A stretch of DNA of 57,873 nucleotides from an uncultured bacterium (GTDB lineage: Bacteria; Desulfobacterota; Binatia; UBA1149; CAITLU01). The stretch covers positions 1 to 57,873 of the forward strand of contig CAITLU010000061.1 of NCBI GenBank assembly GCA_903893315.1, in the 5' to 3' direction. The notes below the pieces were generated by a model. The model had not been told where the DNA came from, ran no database searches, and saw only the letters and a program-made list of their open reading frames with translations. Position numbers and translations under genes: made by a program. Below, piece after piece: positions 25,905 through 35,812 of the stretch. Position 1 is the stretch's first letter; every line of letters starts with the position of its first letter.

Positions 25905-26879
25905 ATGACACGCGCGATCAGATTCCATGAAACCGGCGGCCCCGAAGTTCTGCGCTTTGAAGAGAGCGATCCCGGAGCGCCGGGGCCGGGGCAGGTGCGC
26001 TTGCGGCACACCGCGATCGGTCTCAACTACATCGACACCTATCATCGAAGCGGACTGTATCCTCTGTCGCTGCCGAGCGGACTGGGGCTGGAGGCCGCCG
26101 GCGTCGTCGAAGCTCTCGGAGATGGAGTGACCCGCTGGAAGGTCGGCGATCGCGTCGCGTACGGCAACGGACCGGTCGGCGCCTACTCGCAGGCGGCCAA
26201 CGTCTTTGCGGATCGCGTCGTGGCGGTTCCCGACTCGGTGTCGGACGAACTCGCCGCGGCGATGATGCTCAAGGGCATGACGGCCTGGTATCTGCTGCGG
26301 CGCACGCACGTTGTAAAGGCCGGTGAGACGATACTGTTTCACGCGGCGGCCGGCGGCGTCGGATTGATCGCGTGCCAGTGGGCCAGACACCTCGGAGCGA
26401 CGGTGATCGGTACTGTCGGCAGCGATGCCAAGGCGGAGTTGGCTCTGGCCCACGGCTGCGATCACGTCATCGTCTACACGCGAGAGAACTTCGCGCGCCG
26501 CGTGCGCGAACTGACCGGCGGCGCCGGCGTGCCGGTAGTCTACGATTCGGTGGGGCGAACCACCTTCGACGGCTCACTCGACTGTCTTGCACCGCTCGGG
26601 CTGATGGTGAGTTTCGGCAACGCTTCGGGCCCGCCGCCGCCGGTGGAATTGGGGATGCTCGCTCTGCGCGGATCTCTGTTCATCACGCGGCCGACGTTGA
26701 TGACCTACACTGCGAGCGACGAAGATCTCCGCGAAGCCGCGCGTGCGCTGTTCGAAGTAGTCGCCGACGGTACGGTCAAGGTCGAGATTCACCAGCGCTA
26801 CGCGCTTGCCGATGCGGCCCGCGCTCACCAGGACATGGAAGCGCGCAGGACCACCGGCGCCACGGTGTTGATCCCGTAA
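25905..26879 (+). CDS. qorA: NADPH:quinone oxidoreductase, zinc-independent MDR
   Basis: About 324 residues from the ATG at 25905, with AAGGAG at 25893-25898. It has the MDR layout: an N-terminal GroES-like domain (GLNYIDTYHRSGLYP, then SGLGLEAAGVVEALG) and a Rossmann domain with the NADPH motif HAAAGGVG. The phrase MMLKGMTAWYLL and the ending ARRTTGATVLIP are typical of QOR1/QorA. There is no zinc-binding Cys/His set. It reduces quinones with NADPH. Symbol by family resemblance only. Confidence 0.93.
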   Translation: MTRAIRFHETGGPEVLRFEESDPGAPGPGQVRLRHTAIGLNYIDTYHRSGLYPLSLPSGLGLEAAGVVEALGDGVTRWKVGDRVAYGNGPVGAYSQAANVFADRVVAVPDSVSDELAAAMMLKGMTAWYLLRRTHVVKAGETILFHAAAGGVGLIACQWARHLGATVIGTVGSDAKAELALAHGCDHVIVYTRENFARRVRELTGGAGVPVVYDSVGRTTFDGSLDCLAPLGLMVSFGNASGPPPPVELGMLALRGSLFITRPTLMTYTASDEDLREAARALFEVVADGTVKVEIHQRYALADAARAHQDMEARRTTGATVLIP

Positions 26880-26895
26880 GGGCGTGAGGGATTTG

Positions 26896-26929
26896 GCGGC
26901 GCCCGGCGGGCTCGGTCATCGAGCGCCGC
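26896..26929. terminator. GC-rich inverted repeat between convergent genes
   Basis: A 7-bp stem (GCGGCGC 26896-26902, GCGCCGC 26923-26929) with a 20-nt loop fills the 50-nt gap between the convergent quinone reductase and LLM genes. It has no T tract on either strand. It is possibly a shared, factor-assisted terminator. Confidence 0.3.
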
Positions 26930-28177
26930 TCAGCGCTTGAGCGTCGTCTGATTGATCTCGGCCGACACTCGCGAGGCCTTCACCACCGGGATCTCGTCGT
27001 CGGCGAGCGGCGCCATCCAGCGTTTGCGGGTCAGAGCACGCTCCATGTACGGGCGCAGTTCCTCGAGTTTCGCCGCCTCGCGCGCGGCGGCCTCGCGACG
27101 GAACTCGGGCAGCACCTTGGCGGCGAACAGTTCGAGTGATTCGCAGATGTGCGCGTGGCGGTTGCGGCCGGCCTGCTGGAGGAAGATCACCTGGTCGACG
27201 CCGGCCTCGGAGAACTCGCGCAGGTGGCGGTGCATGTCCTGCGGGGTGCCGATGCCGCTGCCCTGGTAGCCGGGGTCGTGTGCCTGCGCGAGCAGTTCCT
27301 GGGTGCGATCGCCGCGTTCGATGCGGAAGCTGTCCCACAGGTGAGAGCGCCCGGGCTGCGCGTCGTGAGCGACCAGCGCGTTGACGGCGTAGTGGAAGAA
27401 CTCGAAGCCCTCCTGGCCGCGGCGGATCGCTTCGCGGCGCTCTTCGTGGACCGAGAACGCCGACACCATCGCGAGCCTGGCATTGACGGCATGGCCGATC
27501 GGCACGCATTCTTCGCTGCGGATGATGTCGTAATAGATGCGGCTCCAGTTGTGCGCTTCTTCCGGATCGATGAACGCGAAAGCCAGCGCACCCAGGCCGT
27601 TGCGTGCTGCGGTACGGATGGTGTCGCGGTTGGTACACGCCATCCACATCGGCGGGTGCGGTTTCTGCAGCGGCTTGGGCAGCACGTTGCGGCACGGCAT
27701 CGAGAACGAAACGCCTTCGAAACCCGGATACGGTTCGAGCACCATCATGTTGGCGATCTGTTCAGCGGCTTCGAGCGCCATCGAGCGCTTTTCGTTGGTG
27801 GAGACCTTGAAGCCGCCGAGTTCCAGCCGCGTCGCGCCTTCACCGATTCCGAAGTCGAGGCGTCCGCCCGAAACGAGGTCGAGCATCGCCAGGGCTTCGG
27901 CGGTGCGCGCGGGATGGTTGTAGTTGGCGATCACCTGGCGGATGCCGTGCCCGAGACGGATGTTCTCGGTGCGCGCCGCAGCCGCGGCCAGGAAAACCTC
28001 GGGAGCCGAGCAGTGCGAATACTCGTCGAGGAAGTGGTGTTCGACGCACCACGCGTAGTCGAAGCCGAGGCGGTCGGCCAGTTCCACCTGCTCCAGCGCT
28101 TCGTTGACGAGGCGAAGCTCCGAAAGCGCGTCCCACGGTTTTGGAAGCTGCAATTCGTAGAAAACCCCGAATCTCAT
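26930..28177 (-). CDS. LLM-class flavin-dependent monooxygenase (luciferase-like)
   Basis: 415 residues. The N-terminus MRFGVFYELQLPKPWD and the stretch FDYAWCVEHHFLDEYSH are those of bacterial luciferase-like monooxygenases, as are GHGIRQVIANYNHPARTAE and SGGRLDFGIGEG. It has a TIM-barrel fold, binds FMN or F420, and normally needs a partner reductase that is not present here. The substrate is probably a long-chain or cyclic organic compound. The gene lies downstream of the CorA-like gene, separated by a 16-bp inverted repeat, so it is likely its own transcription unit or under read-through. Confidence 0.93.
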   Translation of the reverse strand: MRFGVFYELQLPKPWDALSELRLVNEALEQVELADRLGFDYAWCVEHHFLDEYSHCSAPEVFLAAAAARTENIRLGHGIRQVIANYNHPARTAEALAMLDLVSGGRLDFGIGEGATRLELGGFKVSTNEKRSMALEAAEQIANMMVLEPYPGFEGVSFSMPCRNVLPKPLQKPHPPMWMACTNRDTIRTAARNGLGALAFAFIDPEEAHNWSRIYYDIIRSEECVPIGHAVNARLAMVSAFSVHEERREAIRRGQEGFEFFHYAVNALVAHDAQPGRSHLWDSFRIERGDRTQELLAQAHDPGYQGSGIGTPQDMHRHLREFSEAGVDQVIFLQQAGRNRHAHICESLELFAAKVLPEFRREAAAREAAKLEELRPYMERALTRKRWMAPLADDEIPVVKASRVSAEINQTTLKR

Positions 28178-28216
28178 CTTTTGTGCTCCCGGGCTGCTGC
28201 GGCGCCGCGAGTGTAG

Positions 28217-28277
28217 CGAGGGCGAAGTCCGGATGAAACGCAGGCGGCCGCGGCGATCCCGCCGGACTTCGCCCTCG
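28217..28277. repeat. 16-bp perfect inverted repeat between CorA-like and LLM genes
   Basis: CGAGGGCGAAGTCCGG at 28217-28232 pairs with CCGGACTTCGCCCTCG at 28262-28277 across a 29-nt GC-rich loop. It lies just after the stop of the - strand CorA-like gene and 40 nt before the LLM start. There is no T tract on either side, so it is not a canonical Rho-independent terminator. It may be an mRNA-stabilising or REP-like element. Confidence 0.75.
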
Positions 28278-28291
28278 GTCGGCTCTCTCGT

Positions 28292-29266
28292 CTAGAGCCA
28301 GCGCCGCTTGCGGAACCACAGCATCAGCACCGTAGGCAGCGTCGCCATGGCCGTCAGTGCAGTGTAGAGCAGCCGATCGTCGGTGAAGGGCAGATGGGCG
28401 AAGTTCATGCCGAAGAAGCCGGTGAGGAAATTCAGCGGCAGGAAGATCGTCGAGATCACCGTCAGACGTTTGATGATCTGGCTCTGCATGCGCTCGCGCA
28501 CCGCGAACTGCACTTCCATGACGCTCTGGGCCATCTCACGCAGCGACTCGACGGCTTCGTATTCGCGCTGCACATGGTCGGAGACGTCGCGGAAGTAGAG
28601 CAGCGACTTCTCCGAGACCAGCGAGTGCTCGCGGCGCGCGAGCGCCGACAGGACGTCGCGCTGCGGCGCCAGCGCGCGCCGGAAGCGCACCAGTGCGCGG
28701 CGCACCGTGATCACCTTGTCGACGGTGTCCTGTTCCTGCTCGCGGGTCGCGACGGCGCTCAATCGCTCGAGGCGGTCTTCGAACGCGGTAAGTACCGGGA
28801 TGTGGCCGTCGACGATGTGATCGAGGATGCGATAGAGTTCGCCGTCGGCTCCGGCCGGAGGCCGCGCGTGGCCGCGCAGAAAATCGTTCCACTCGGTCTC
28901 GATCGGCTGCACGGACGCGGTGTCTGCCAGAGTTACCAGCCAGTTCCTGCCGAGTATGCAGTGGATCTCGGCCGCATCACGGCGCAGGTCCAGACTCGCG
29001 AACCAGTGCAGCACCAGAAAGAGATAGCCGGGATATTCCTCGAGTTTGGCGCGTTGGTTGCGGTGGGAGAGATCTTCGACGGTGAGTGGATGCAGCGCGA
29101 ACGTCGCCTCGATGCCGGCGAGTTCTCCGGCACTCGGTGCGCTCACGTCGACCCAGACCACGAGGTCGGAAGGCGCGTCCGGCGCCATCGCCGCTGCGAC
29201 CGCCTCGTCGAACCCGACGGTCTGCGCCGGTCCGCCGCGGCCGTGCCGAAGCGCGCTGCGAATCAC
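28292..29266 (-). CDS. CorA family divalent cation channel
   Basis: About 324 residues from a GTG at 29266 that overlaps the SDR stop by 4 nt. The cytoplasmic N-domain contains HPLTVEDLSHRNQRAKLEEYPGYL in the CorA pattern. A long stalk-helix region follows (VDKVITVRRALVRFRRAL, SDHVQREYEAVESLREM). Two C-terminal membrane segments then carry the selectivity motif GMN in GFFGMNFAHLPF near residue 295. The tail ends with basic RKRRWL. It is a homopentameric Mg2+/Co2+ channel, or a Zn2+-exporting ZntB-like relative. No Mg riboswitch is visible. Confidence 0.93.
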   Translation of the reverse strand: MIRSALRHGRGGPAQTVGFDEAVAAAMAPDAPSDLVVWVDVSAPSAGELAGIEATFALHPLTVEDLSHRNQRAKLEEYPGYLFLVLHWFASLDLRRDAAEIHCILGRNWLVTLADTASVQPIETEWNDFLRGHARPPAGADGELYRILDHIVDGHIPVLTAFEDRLERLSAVATREQEQDTVDKVITVRRALVRFRRALAPQRDVLSALARREHSLVSEKSLLYFRDVSDHVQREYEAVESLREMAQSVMEVQFAVRERMQSQIIKRLTVISTIFLPLNFLTGFFGMNFAHLPFTDDRLLYTALTAMATLPTVLMLWFRKRRWL

Positions 29267-30057
29267 TGCAAGGCGCCGGCCAGCGCCCGTGTGAAGTTGA
29301 CCTGTCCGGTGGCTGCGGTCACGCCGCCGTCGATCACCAACATCGCGCCGGTGATGTAGGACGCGTCGGTCGAGCACAGGAACGCCACCGCGCCGGCTAC
29401 TTCCTCGGCGCGACCGATGCGCCCCAGTGGAACGTTGCGGTTCCACTCTTCCATCACTGCCGGAAACTGTTTTGCGACCGCGATGATGGCGGTGTCGATC
29501 GGGCCCGGGCACACCGCGTTGATGCGGATGCCGTCCTTGGCGTGATCGATGGCCGAGCTGCGTGTGTAGTTGACGACCGCGCCCTTGGCGGCGTTGTAGG
29601 CGCCGAGGCCGAAGTCACCGAAAAGCCCCGAGATCGAGGCGGTATTGACGATGGCGCCGCCGCCGCGGCTGCGCATGTGCGGGACAGCCGCGCGGGTGCC
29701 GTAAAACACCGAGTGCAGGTCGACGGCCATGACGTTGTGCCAGACTTCGGGGTCGAGGTCGGGAGACTCTCCGTAGGCGCTGATCCCGGCGTTGTTGAAC
29801 AGGATGTCGATGCCGCCCAGGCGTTCGACGGTTTCCAGGATTGCCGCATCAACCTGCTCGCGCTCGCGCACGTCGACGACCCTGGTGACGGTACGCGACG
29901 CGTCGAGATCGCGACTGACGGCCGCCAGCCCCGCTTCGTCGATGTCGACGAGCATCAGGGCCGCGCCTTCGCTCGCCATGCGGCGGGCCGTGGCCGCTCC
30001 GATTCCCGACGCCGCTCCGGTGATGCACGCTACTTTGCCTTTGAACCGTTGTGTCAC
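29263..30057 (-). CDS. Short-chain dehydrogenase/reductase (SDR, FabG-like)
   Basis: About 264 residues from the GTG at 30057, with GGGAG upstream. Motifs: TGAASGIG near residues 12-19, NNAG, catalytic Ser in NTASISG, YNAAK with catalytic Tyr and Lys, and VCPGPIDT. The C-terminal phrase YITGAMLVIDGG is typical of classical SDRs with 3-oxoacyl-reductase-like architecture. Substrate unknown. Translation is coupled to the CorA-like gene by a GTGA overlap at 29263-29266. Confidence 0.93.
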   Translation of the reverse strand: MTQRFKGKVACITGAASGIGAATARRMASEGAALMLVDIDEAGLAAVSRDLDASRTVTRVVDVREREQVDAAILETVERLGGIDILFNNAGISAYGESPDLDPEVWHNVMAVDLHSVFYGTRAAVPHMRSRGGGAIVNTASISGLFGDFGLGAYNAAKGAVVNYTRSSAIDHAKDGIRINAVCPGPIDTAIIAVAKQFPAVMEEWNRNVPLGRIGRAEEVAGAVAFLCSTDASYITGAMLVIDGGVTAATGQVNFTRALAGALQ

Positions 30058-30193
30058 GTTGCTGCTCCCTGCGCGCTGCGCGCCGTGCTGTGACGTGACA
30101 GGGGAGCGGAGCCGGTGCAAGCGCGGCTTGGGTAGAACGGCCGACGGCGCTGCGAGGCGAGTGGAGCAAAGAGGCTGTGGCTCGTGATAAACC

Positions 30194-30237
30194 AAAAAGA
30201 CGAAGGCGAGTGCGAAGTCATTTCGCACTCGCCTTCG
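30194..30237 (-). terminator. Rho-independent terminator of the ammonium transporter gene
   Basis: A perfect 16-bp stem (CGAAGGCGAGTGCGAA, 30201-30216, with its complement at 30222-30237) has a 5-nt loop. On the - strand it is followed by TCTTTTTGG. It lies about 70 nt downstream of the stop of the ammonium transporter. The T tract is on that strand only, so it terminates - strand transcription. Confidence 0.88.
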
Positions 30238-30304
30238 CCGTGGCGCGGGTTCAAGGCCGACGGGGACCGCAGCCGTCCTCGAACCCGCGTCTCGGACTCA
30301 GCGG

Positions 30305-31987
30305 CTAGATGCTGCCGTGCTGGTTCTGATCCGGGTAGGCCAGGCAGCCTACTTCAGCGAGGTCGAGGCCCTGCATTTCGTCGGCCGCGCTCACTCGCAG
30401 CGGCGTGATCTTGTCGCTCAGCTTGAACCACGAATAGCCCATGGCAAAGCCGAACACCGCCACCACCACCGCGCTCAGCAACTGGGCGGTGAGCTGGGAA
30501 GCGTCGCCGTAGAGCAGGCCGCGCACGCCGTCGAAGCCGTACTTGGCGACCATTTCCGGGCGTACCACGCCGTTCCAGCCCGCGCCGTAGTCGCCGTTGG
30601 CGAAGATGCCCAGCGAGATGACGCCCCACAGACCGTTGATGCCGTGCACGGAGACAGCGCCGACGATGTCGTCGATGCCCTGACGTTCGAAGAAGAACAC
30701 ACCGTAGACCACGAACACTCCGGCCAGCGCGCCGATCACACCGGCCGCCCATGGCGAGACGAAAGCGCACGGGGCGGTGATCGCTACCAGGCCGGCGAGC
30801 ATGCCGTTGCACAGCATGGTCGGGTCGGGCTTGAGTCCCTTCATCGACAGTACCAGGTGTGTCGCCACCGCGGCGGTGATGCTGGCGAGCATGGTGTTGA
30901 CCACGACGAAGCTGATGCGCAGGTCGGTGCCGGAGAGCGTCGATCCGGGATTGAAGCCGAACCAACCGAAGGCCAGGATGAAGGTACCGAGCACCACCAT
31001 CGGGATGTTGTGGCCCGGCATCGCGGTCGGCTTGCCGCCGACGAACTTGCCGATGCGCGGTCCGATCACGATCGCTCCGGCCAGGCCGATCACACCACCC
31101 ATCGCGTGCACCACTCCGGAGCCTGCGAAGTCGACGGCGCCGTGGCCGAGGCCCCAGTTAAGTCCGGACTGAGCCAGCCAGCCTCCACCCCAGACCCAGT
31201 TGGCATAGAGGCAGTAAGGCAGCGCGATCCACAGGCCGTACAGACAGAAGTTCTTCCAGGCCCAGCGCTCGGCCATCGCGCCGGTCGGGATGGTGGCGGT
31301 GGTGTCCATGAACACCATCATGAAGAAGAACAGCGCCATCACGCTGACGTCGTCGACGCCGTTCAGGAAGAAGGCTTTCACGCCCATCAGGCCGTAGTGG
31401 TAGACGCCGGTGGCATTGCCGGCCGCGTCTACCGCCGCGCCGATCCCGACGCCGGCGTTGAGCACCGAAGTTCCCGGTCCGAGCGCCGAGTACCAGCCCG
31501 GCGCGACCGGACCGTTGAACCAGTTGCCCCAGCCGATCGCGAAGCCGTAGGCCCAGAAGGCCAGACAACCGAGCGGATAGATCATGAAGTTCATCGCTGC
31601 CGTGTGTGCCGCGTTCTTGCTGCGACACAGACCGGTCTCTACGAACATGAATCCGGCCTGCATGAACATCACCAGGAATCCGGTGAGAAGGGTCCACATC
31701 ATGTTGATCGAATACAGATTGTGAGCGACCCGATCGTAGAGATCGGGAAGGGTGAGGTTCGCAGGTACGTCGCCCTTTGCGTCTCCGGCGGGTGTTGCCC
31801 AGACGCCAGCAGCTGCGCCGAGTGGATCGGGCCACGTCGGCTTTGCCGGATCCGCATTGGCTCCGGCAAAATAACTGGGGAGAGTCGGTGCCTGCGTCGA
31901 TTCTTCGGCGATCGCCGCAGCCGCATTCGCGACCACGACTGCCGTGAGAATTAACGTGAGCAGGCCCTTGCCACTTAGCGTCTTCAT
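30305..31987 (-). CDS. amtB: Ammonium transporter, Amt/Mep/Rh family
   Basis: 560 residues, longer than a typical Amt (about 400-450) because of a signal-peptide-like N-terminus and a roughly 70-residue periplasmic leader before the first channel helix. The channel core shows GLCRSKNAAHTAAMN, MALFFFMMVFMDTT, FAGSGVVHAMGG with the first pore His, FGWFGFNPGS and GAVSVHGINGLWG with the second pore His. It takes up ammonium across the inner membrane. No glnK/PII gene adjoins it, which is unusual. A sigma-54-type promoter lies upstream (32088-32104) and a strong terminator downstream, so it is a single-gene transcription unit under likely nitrogen control. Confidence 0.95.
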   Translation of the reverse strand: MKTLSGKGLLTLILTAVVVANAAAAIAEESTQAPTLPSYFAGANADPAKPTWPDPLGAAAGVWATPAGDAKGDVPANLTLPDLYDRVAHNLYSINMMWTLLTGFLVMFMQAGFMFVETGLCRSKNAAHTAAMNFMIYPLGCLAFWAYGFAIGWGNWFNGPVAPGWYSALGPGTSVLNAGVGIGAAVDAAGNATGVYHYGLMGVKAFFLNGVDDVSVMALFFFMMVFMDTTATIPTGAMAERWAWKNFCLYGLWIALPYCLYANWVWGGGWLAQSGLNWGLGHGAVDFAGSGVVHAMGGVIGLAGAIVIGPRIGKFVGGKPTAMPGHNIPMVVLGTFILAFGWFGFNPGSTLSGTDLRISFVVVNTMLASITAAVATHLVLSMKGLKPDPTMLCNGMLAGLVAITAPCAFVSPWAAGVIGALAGVFVVYGVFFFERQGIDDIVGAVSVHGINGLWGVISLGIFANGDYGAGWNGVVRPEMVAKYGFDGVRGLLYGDASQLTAQLLSAVVVAVFGFAMGYSWFKLSDKITPLRVSAADEMQGLDLAEVGCLAYPDQNQHGSI

Positions 31988-32438
31988 TTGGGTCGGTCCT
32001 CCATTTCTGTCGTCGGCCTTTCGGCTCTGGCCGGCTTGCTTGCCGGTCTACGTACGATCCGCTCGACGGCTGGTTATGACCCGATAGAGCAAGGGGCTTG
32101 CCAAGCTCAAAGCACGCTTAATGGTCGATTTCCCAGCTCCGAGCGGCCTCGGTGCGTGGAACGCGGGCAGGAAGATGCCCGTTACTTGTGCATGGGATGG
32201 ATGGAGGCAGTCGTGGGGCGGTTTGGATAGACGTGGTCAAAGGCTCGCCTTGCCCAGTCGCGGAGCGGCGCCGGTCGATTGTGTGCCCGGGCGCGCGGGA
32301 CCGTGAGGCGGGCGCCCGGCGAGCGCTCTGCCTCGGTCGTCGATAGCTCCTGTGGCCCTCCGTGCTATGGTCGCGGTCTTTTCCCCATAGGAGCCCCGGC
32401 CTTTCTCCGTCTTTGTCGAGGAAAGGCAGCCAATCGCC
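31988..32438. other. Divergent amt-typA intergenic region
   Basis: 451 nt without a convincing gene; the overlapping open frames are short or run antisense into typA. It holds the sigma-54-like promoter and a possible NtrC half-palindrome on the amt side. On the typA side, TGC-TATGGT at 32363-32371 could be an extended -10 about 60 nt before the typA start, without a good -35. The typA leader also contains AAAGGCAGCC, which may serve as the ribosome site. Confidence 0.5.
32088..32104 (-). promoter_or_regulatory. Sigma-54 (-24/-12) promoter of the ammonium transporter
   Basis: Read on the - strand the site is TTGGCAAGCCCCTTGCT. The GG of the -24 box and the GC of the -12 box are exactly 10 nt apart, as required for RpoN recognition (consensus TGGCAC-N5-TTGCW). 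Transcription would start near 32077, giving a 5' leader of about 90 nt before the amt ATG at 31987. A half-conserved NtrC-like palindrome, GCAC-N6-TGGT, lies at 32112-32125. The match and gene context make nitrogen regulation likely. Confidence 0.75.
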
Positions 32439-34274
<1,836 letters not shown>

Positions 34275-34282
34275 CGAGGTCG

Positions 34283-35812
34283 GTGCGAAGATTCGCGAGC
34301 GGCTACGCCCGGGCAGTGCCGGCGCTCGTGTCGAGCATGCTGGTCGCTGTGAGCGCGATGCTTTCGTCGGCTTGCGCGCCGCCGAAGCCGGTACCGCTGG
34401 ACGCGGCCGCCGTGCTTGGGCACATTTCCTCGCGCACTCTCGATGACGCTGCGGTGGTTGCTGCGCTCAATGCGCACCGACTCGCCGCCACGGATCCTGC
34501 CGGACCGCGATGCTGGGATCTTGATGCTTTGACGGTGGCGGCCTGGGCCTTGCGCTCCGAGATGGCGGTGACTGCGTCACGCCGCAGCGCTGCCGCTTCC
34601 GATCTGGTTGCGGCCAGGCAGTTTCCGAACCCGATTCTGTCGCTCACTCCGGAACTGGTCACCAACGCGGCCACCGGCACCAGTCCGTGGACCGCCGCAG
34701 TGCTGCTCACGTGGCTGATCCGAAGTCCGGGTGCTCGCGCGGCAGCCATCGCGCAGGCCACTGCGGTCGGTCAAGGCGCGATGTGGGATGCTGTTGCCGG
34801 CGCGTGGAATGTCCGCAGCGAGGTGCGTGCGGCGCTGCTCGATCTGGCGCTGGCAAGGTCGGCGTCAGCGCTCGCCGACCAAGAACTCGGCCTGCGGCTA
34901 TCGGCCACGGCGGTTGCTGCGACTCGCGTGCAGTTGGGCGCCTGGGGCGGCCCCGAACTTGATCGCGCCAGGGCCGAGCAGATGGCCGCCGACACCGAGC
35001 AGGCTGCGGCGAACGCCGCTGTGAGTGCGGCCGCGCAGCACGTGGCAACCGCCACGGGCCTGGCCTCGCAGGCGGTCCTGCCTGCGACACTGACACTGCC
35101 GCAACTGAACTCGCTGCCGCAGGTGCTTGCCGGTCTGCGCACGCCCGATCGCGATGCCGTGGTGCTGAGCCGTCTCGACGTTGCGCGCGCGCTGGCCGAC
35201 TACGACGTCGCCGATGCAGCCTGGCGTGCACAAGTGGCGCGGCGCTTTCCCGATCTCGGTGTCGGTCCCGGCTACACCTACGACCGTCGCGACCACAAAA
35301 TAGTGGTCGCGGTGTCGGGAGAGTTGCCGCTGCTGCATTCGAACGATGCGGCGGAAGCGTCTGTCGAGGCCGGGCGTCGTGAGGCGGCTGCGTCGGTCGA
35401 GGTCGTGCAACAGGCGGCGATGGCGCAGTTCGCCCGCGCCGTAGCCGCACTCGCAGCAGCGGCGGAGCGCCTCGAGGGCGTTCAGCACCTGGTCGCTGCG
35501 CGGCACGGTGCGCTGATGGCCGAGAGCCGACGTGTCGAAGCAGGGGCCGGCGAGCACGGCGACGTCGTCGCCCGCGAGTTGGAGTGGATCGCCGCGCGCC
35601 GTCTCGAACTCGAAGCGCTTCGTGCCGGTGTTGATGCGCTGACCGAACTGGAAGCGAGCGTGCAACGTCCGTTGTGGCCGCCGAGTGCTCTCGATGCAGG
35701 CGAAGAGTTGCGGACCGAGCAGGTGAACGACCACGTGAGCGGTTCACGCCAGGCCGGTCCGGCGCGTGAAGACCGAGCGGCGGCCGCTACCGTCAAGGAG
35801 TCGTTGCGATGA
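34283..35812 (+). CDS. Outer-membrane efflux lipoprotein (TolC/CzcC-like)
   Basis: About 509 residues from a GTG at 34283; GAGG lies very close (34276-34279), so the start may instead be one of the later GTG or ATG codons before the signal core. The signal peptide ends LSSAC, a lipobox. The rest is Ala-rich, long alpha-helical repeats typical of the outer-membrane efflux protein family: RQFPNPILSLTPEL, TWLIRSPGARAAA, then a repeat of the same pattern after residue 300 (RRFPDLGVGPGYTYD). It forms the outer-membrane channel of the RND pump encoded next. Its stop overlaps the adaptor start (ATGA, 35809-35812). Confidence 0.88.
   Translation: MRRFASGYARAVPALVSSMLVAVSAMLSSACAPPKPVPLDAAAVLGHISSRTLDDAAVVAALNAHRLAATDPAGPRCWDLDALTVAAWALRSEMAVTASRRSAAASDLVAARQFPNPILSLTPELVTNAATGTSPWTAAVLLTWLIRSPGARAAAIAQATAVGQGAMWDAVAGAWNVRSEVRAALLDLALARSASALADQELGLRLSATAVAATRVQLGAWGGPELDRARAEQMAADTEQAAANAAVSAAAQHVATATGLASQAVLPATLTLPQLNSLPQVLAGLRTPDRDAVVLSRLDVARALADYDVADAAWRAQVARRFPDLGVGPGYTYDRRDHKIVVAVSGELPLLHSNDAAEASVEAGRREAAASVEVVQQAAMAQFARAVAALAAAAERLEGVQHLVAARHGALMAESRRVEAGAGEHGDVVARELEWIAARRLELEALRAGVDALTELEASVQRPLWPPSALDAGEELRTEQVNDHVSGSRQAGPAREDRAAAATVKESLR

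Noticed and set aside
30317-31954. 545-codon open frame antisense to amtB
   Set aside because: It is His/Asp/Glu-rich, with no family or ribosome site, and mirrors the highly conserved Amt on the other strand. It is a GC-rich shadow.
32363-32371. typA promoter with extended -10 TGC-TATGGT
   Set aside because: There is no acceptable -35 hexamer at the right distance; it is noted only as a possibility.
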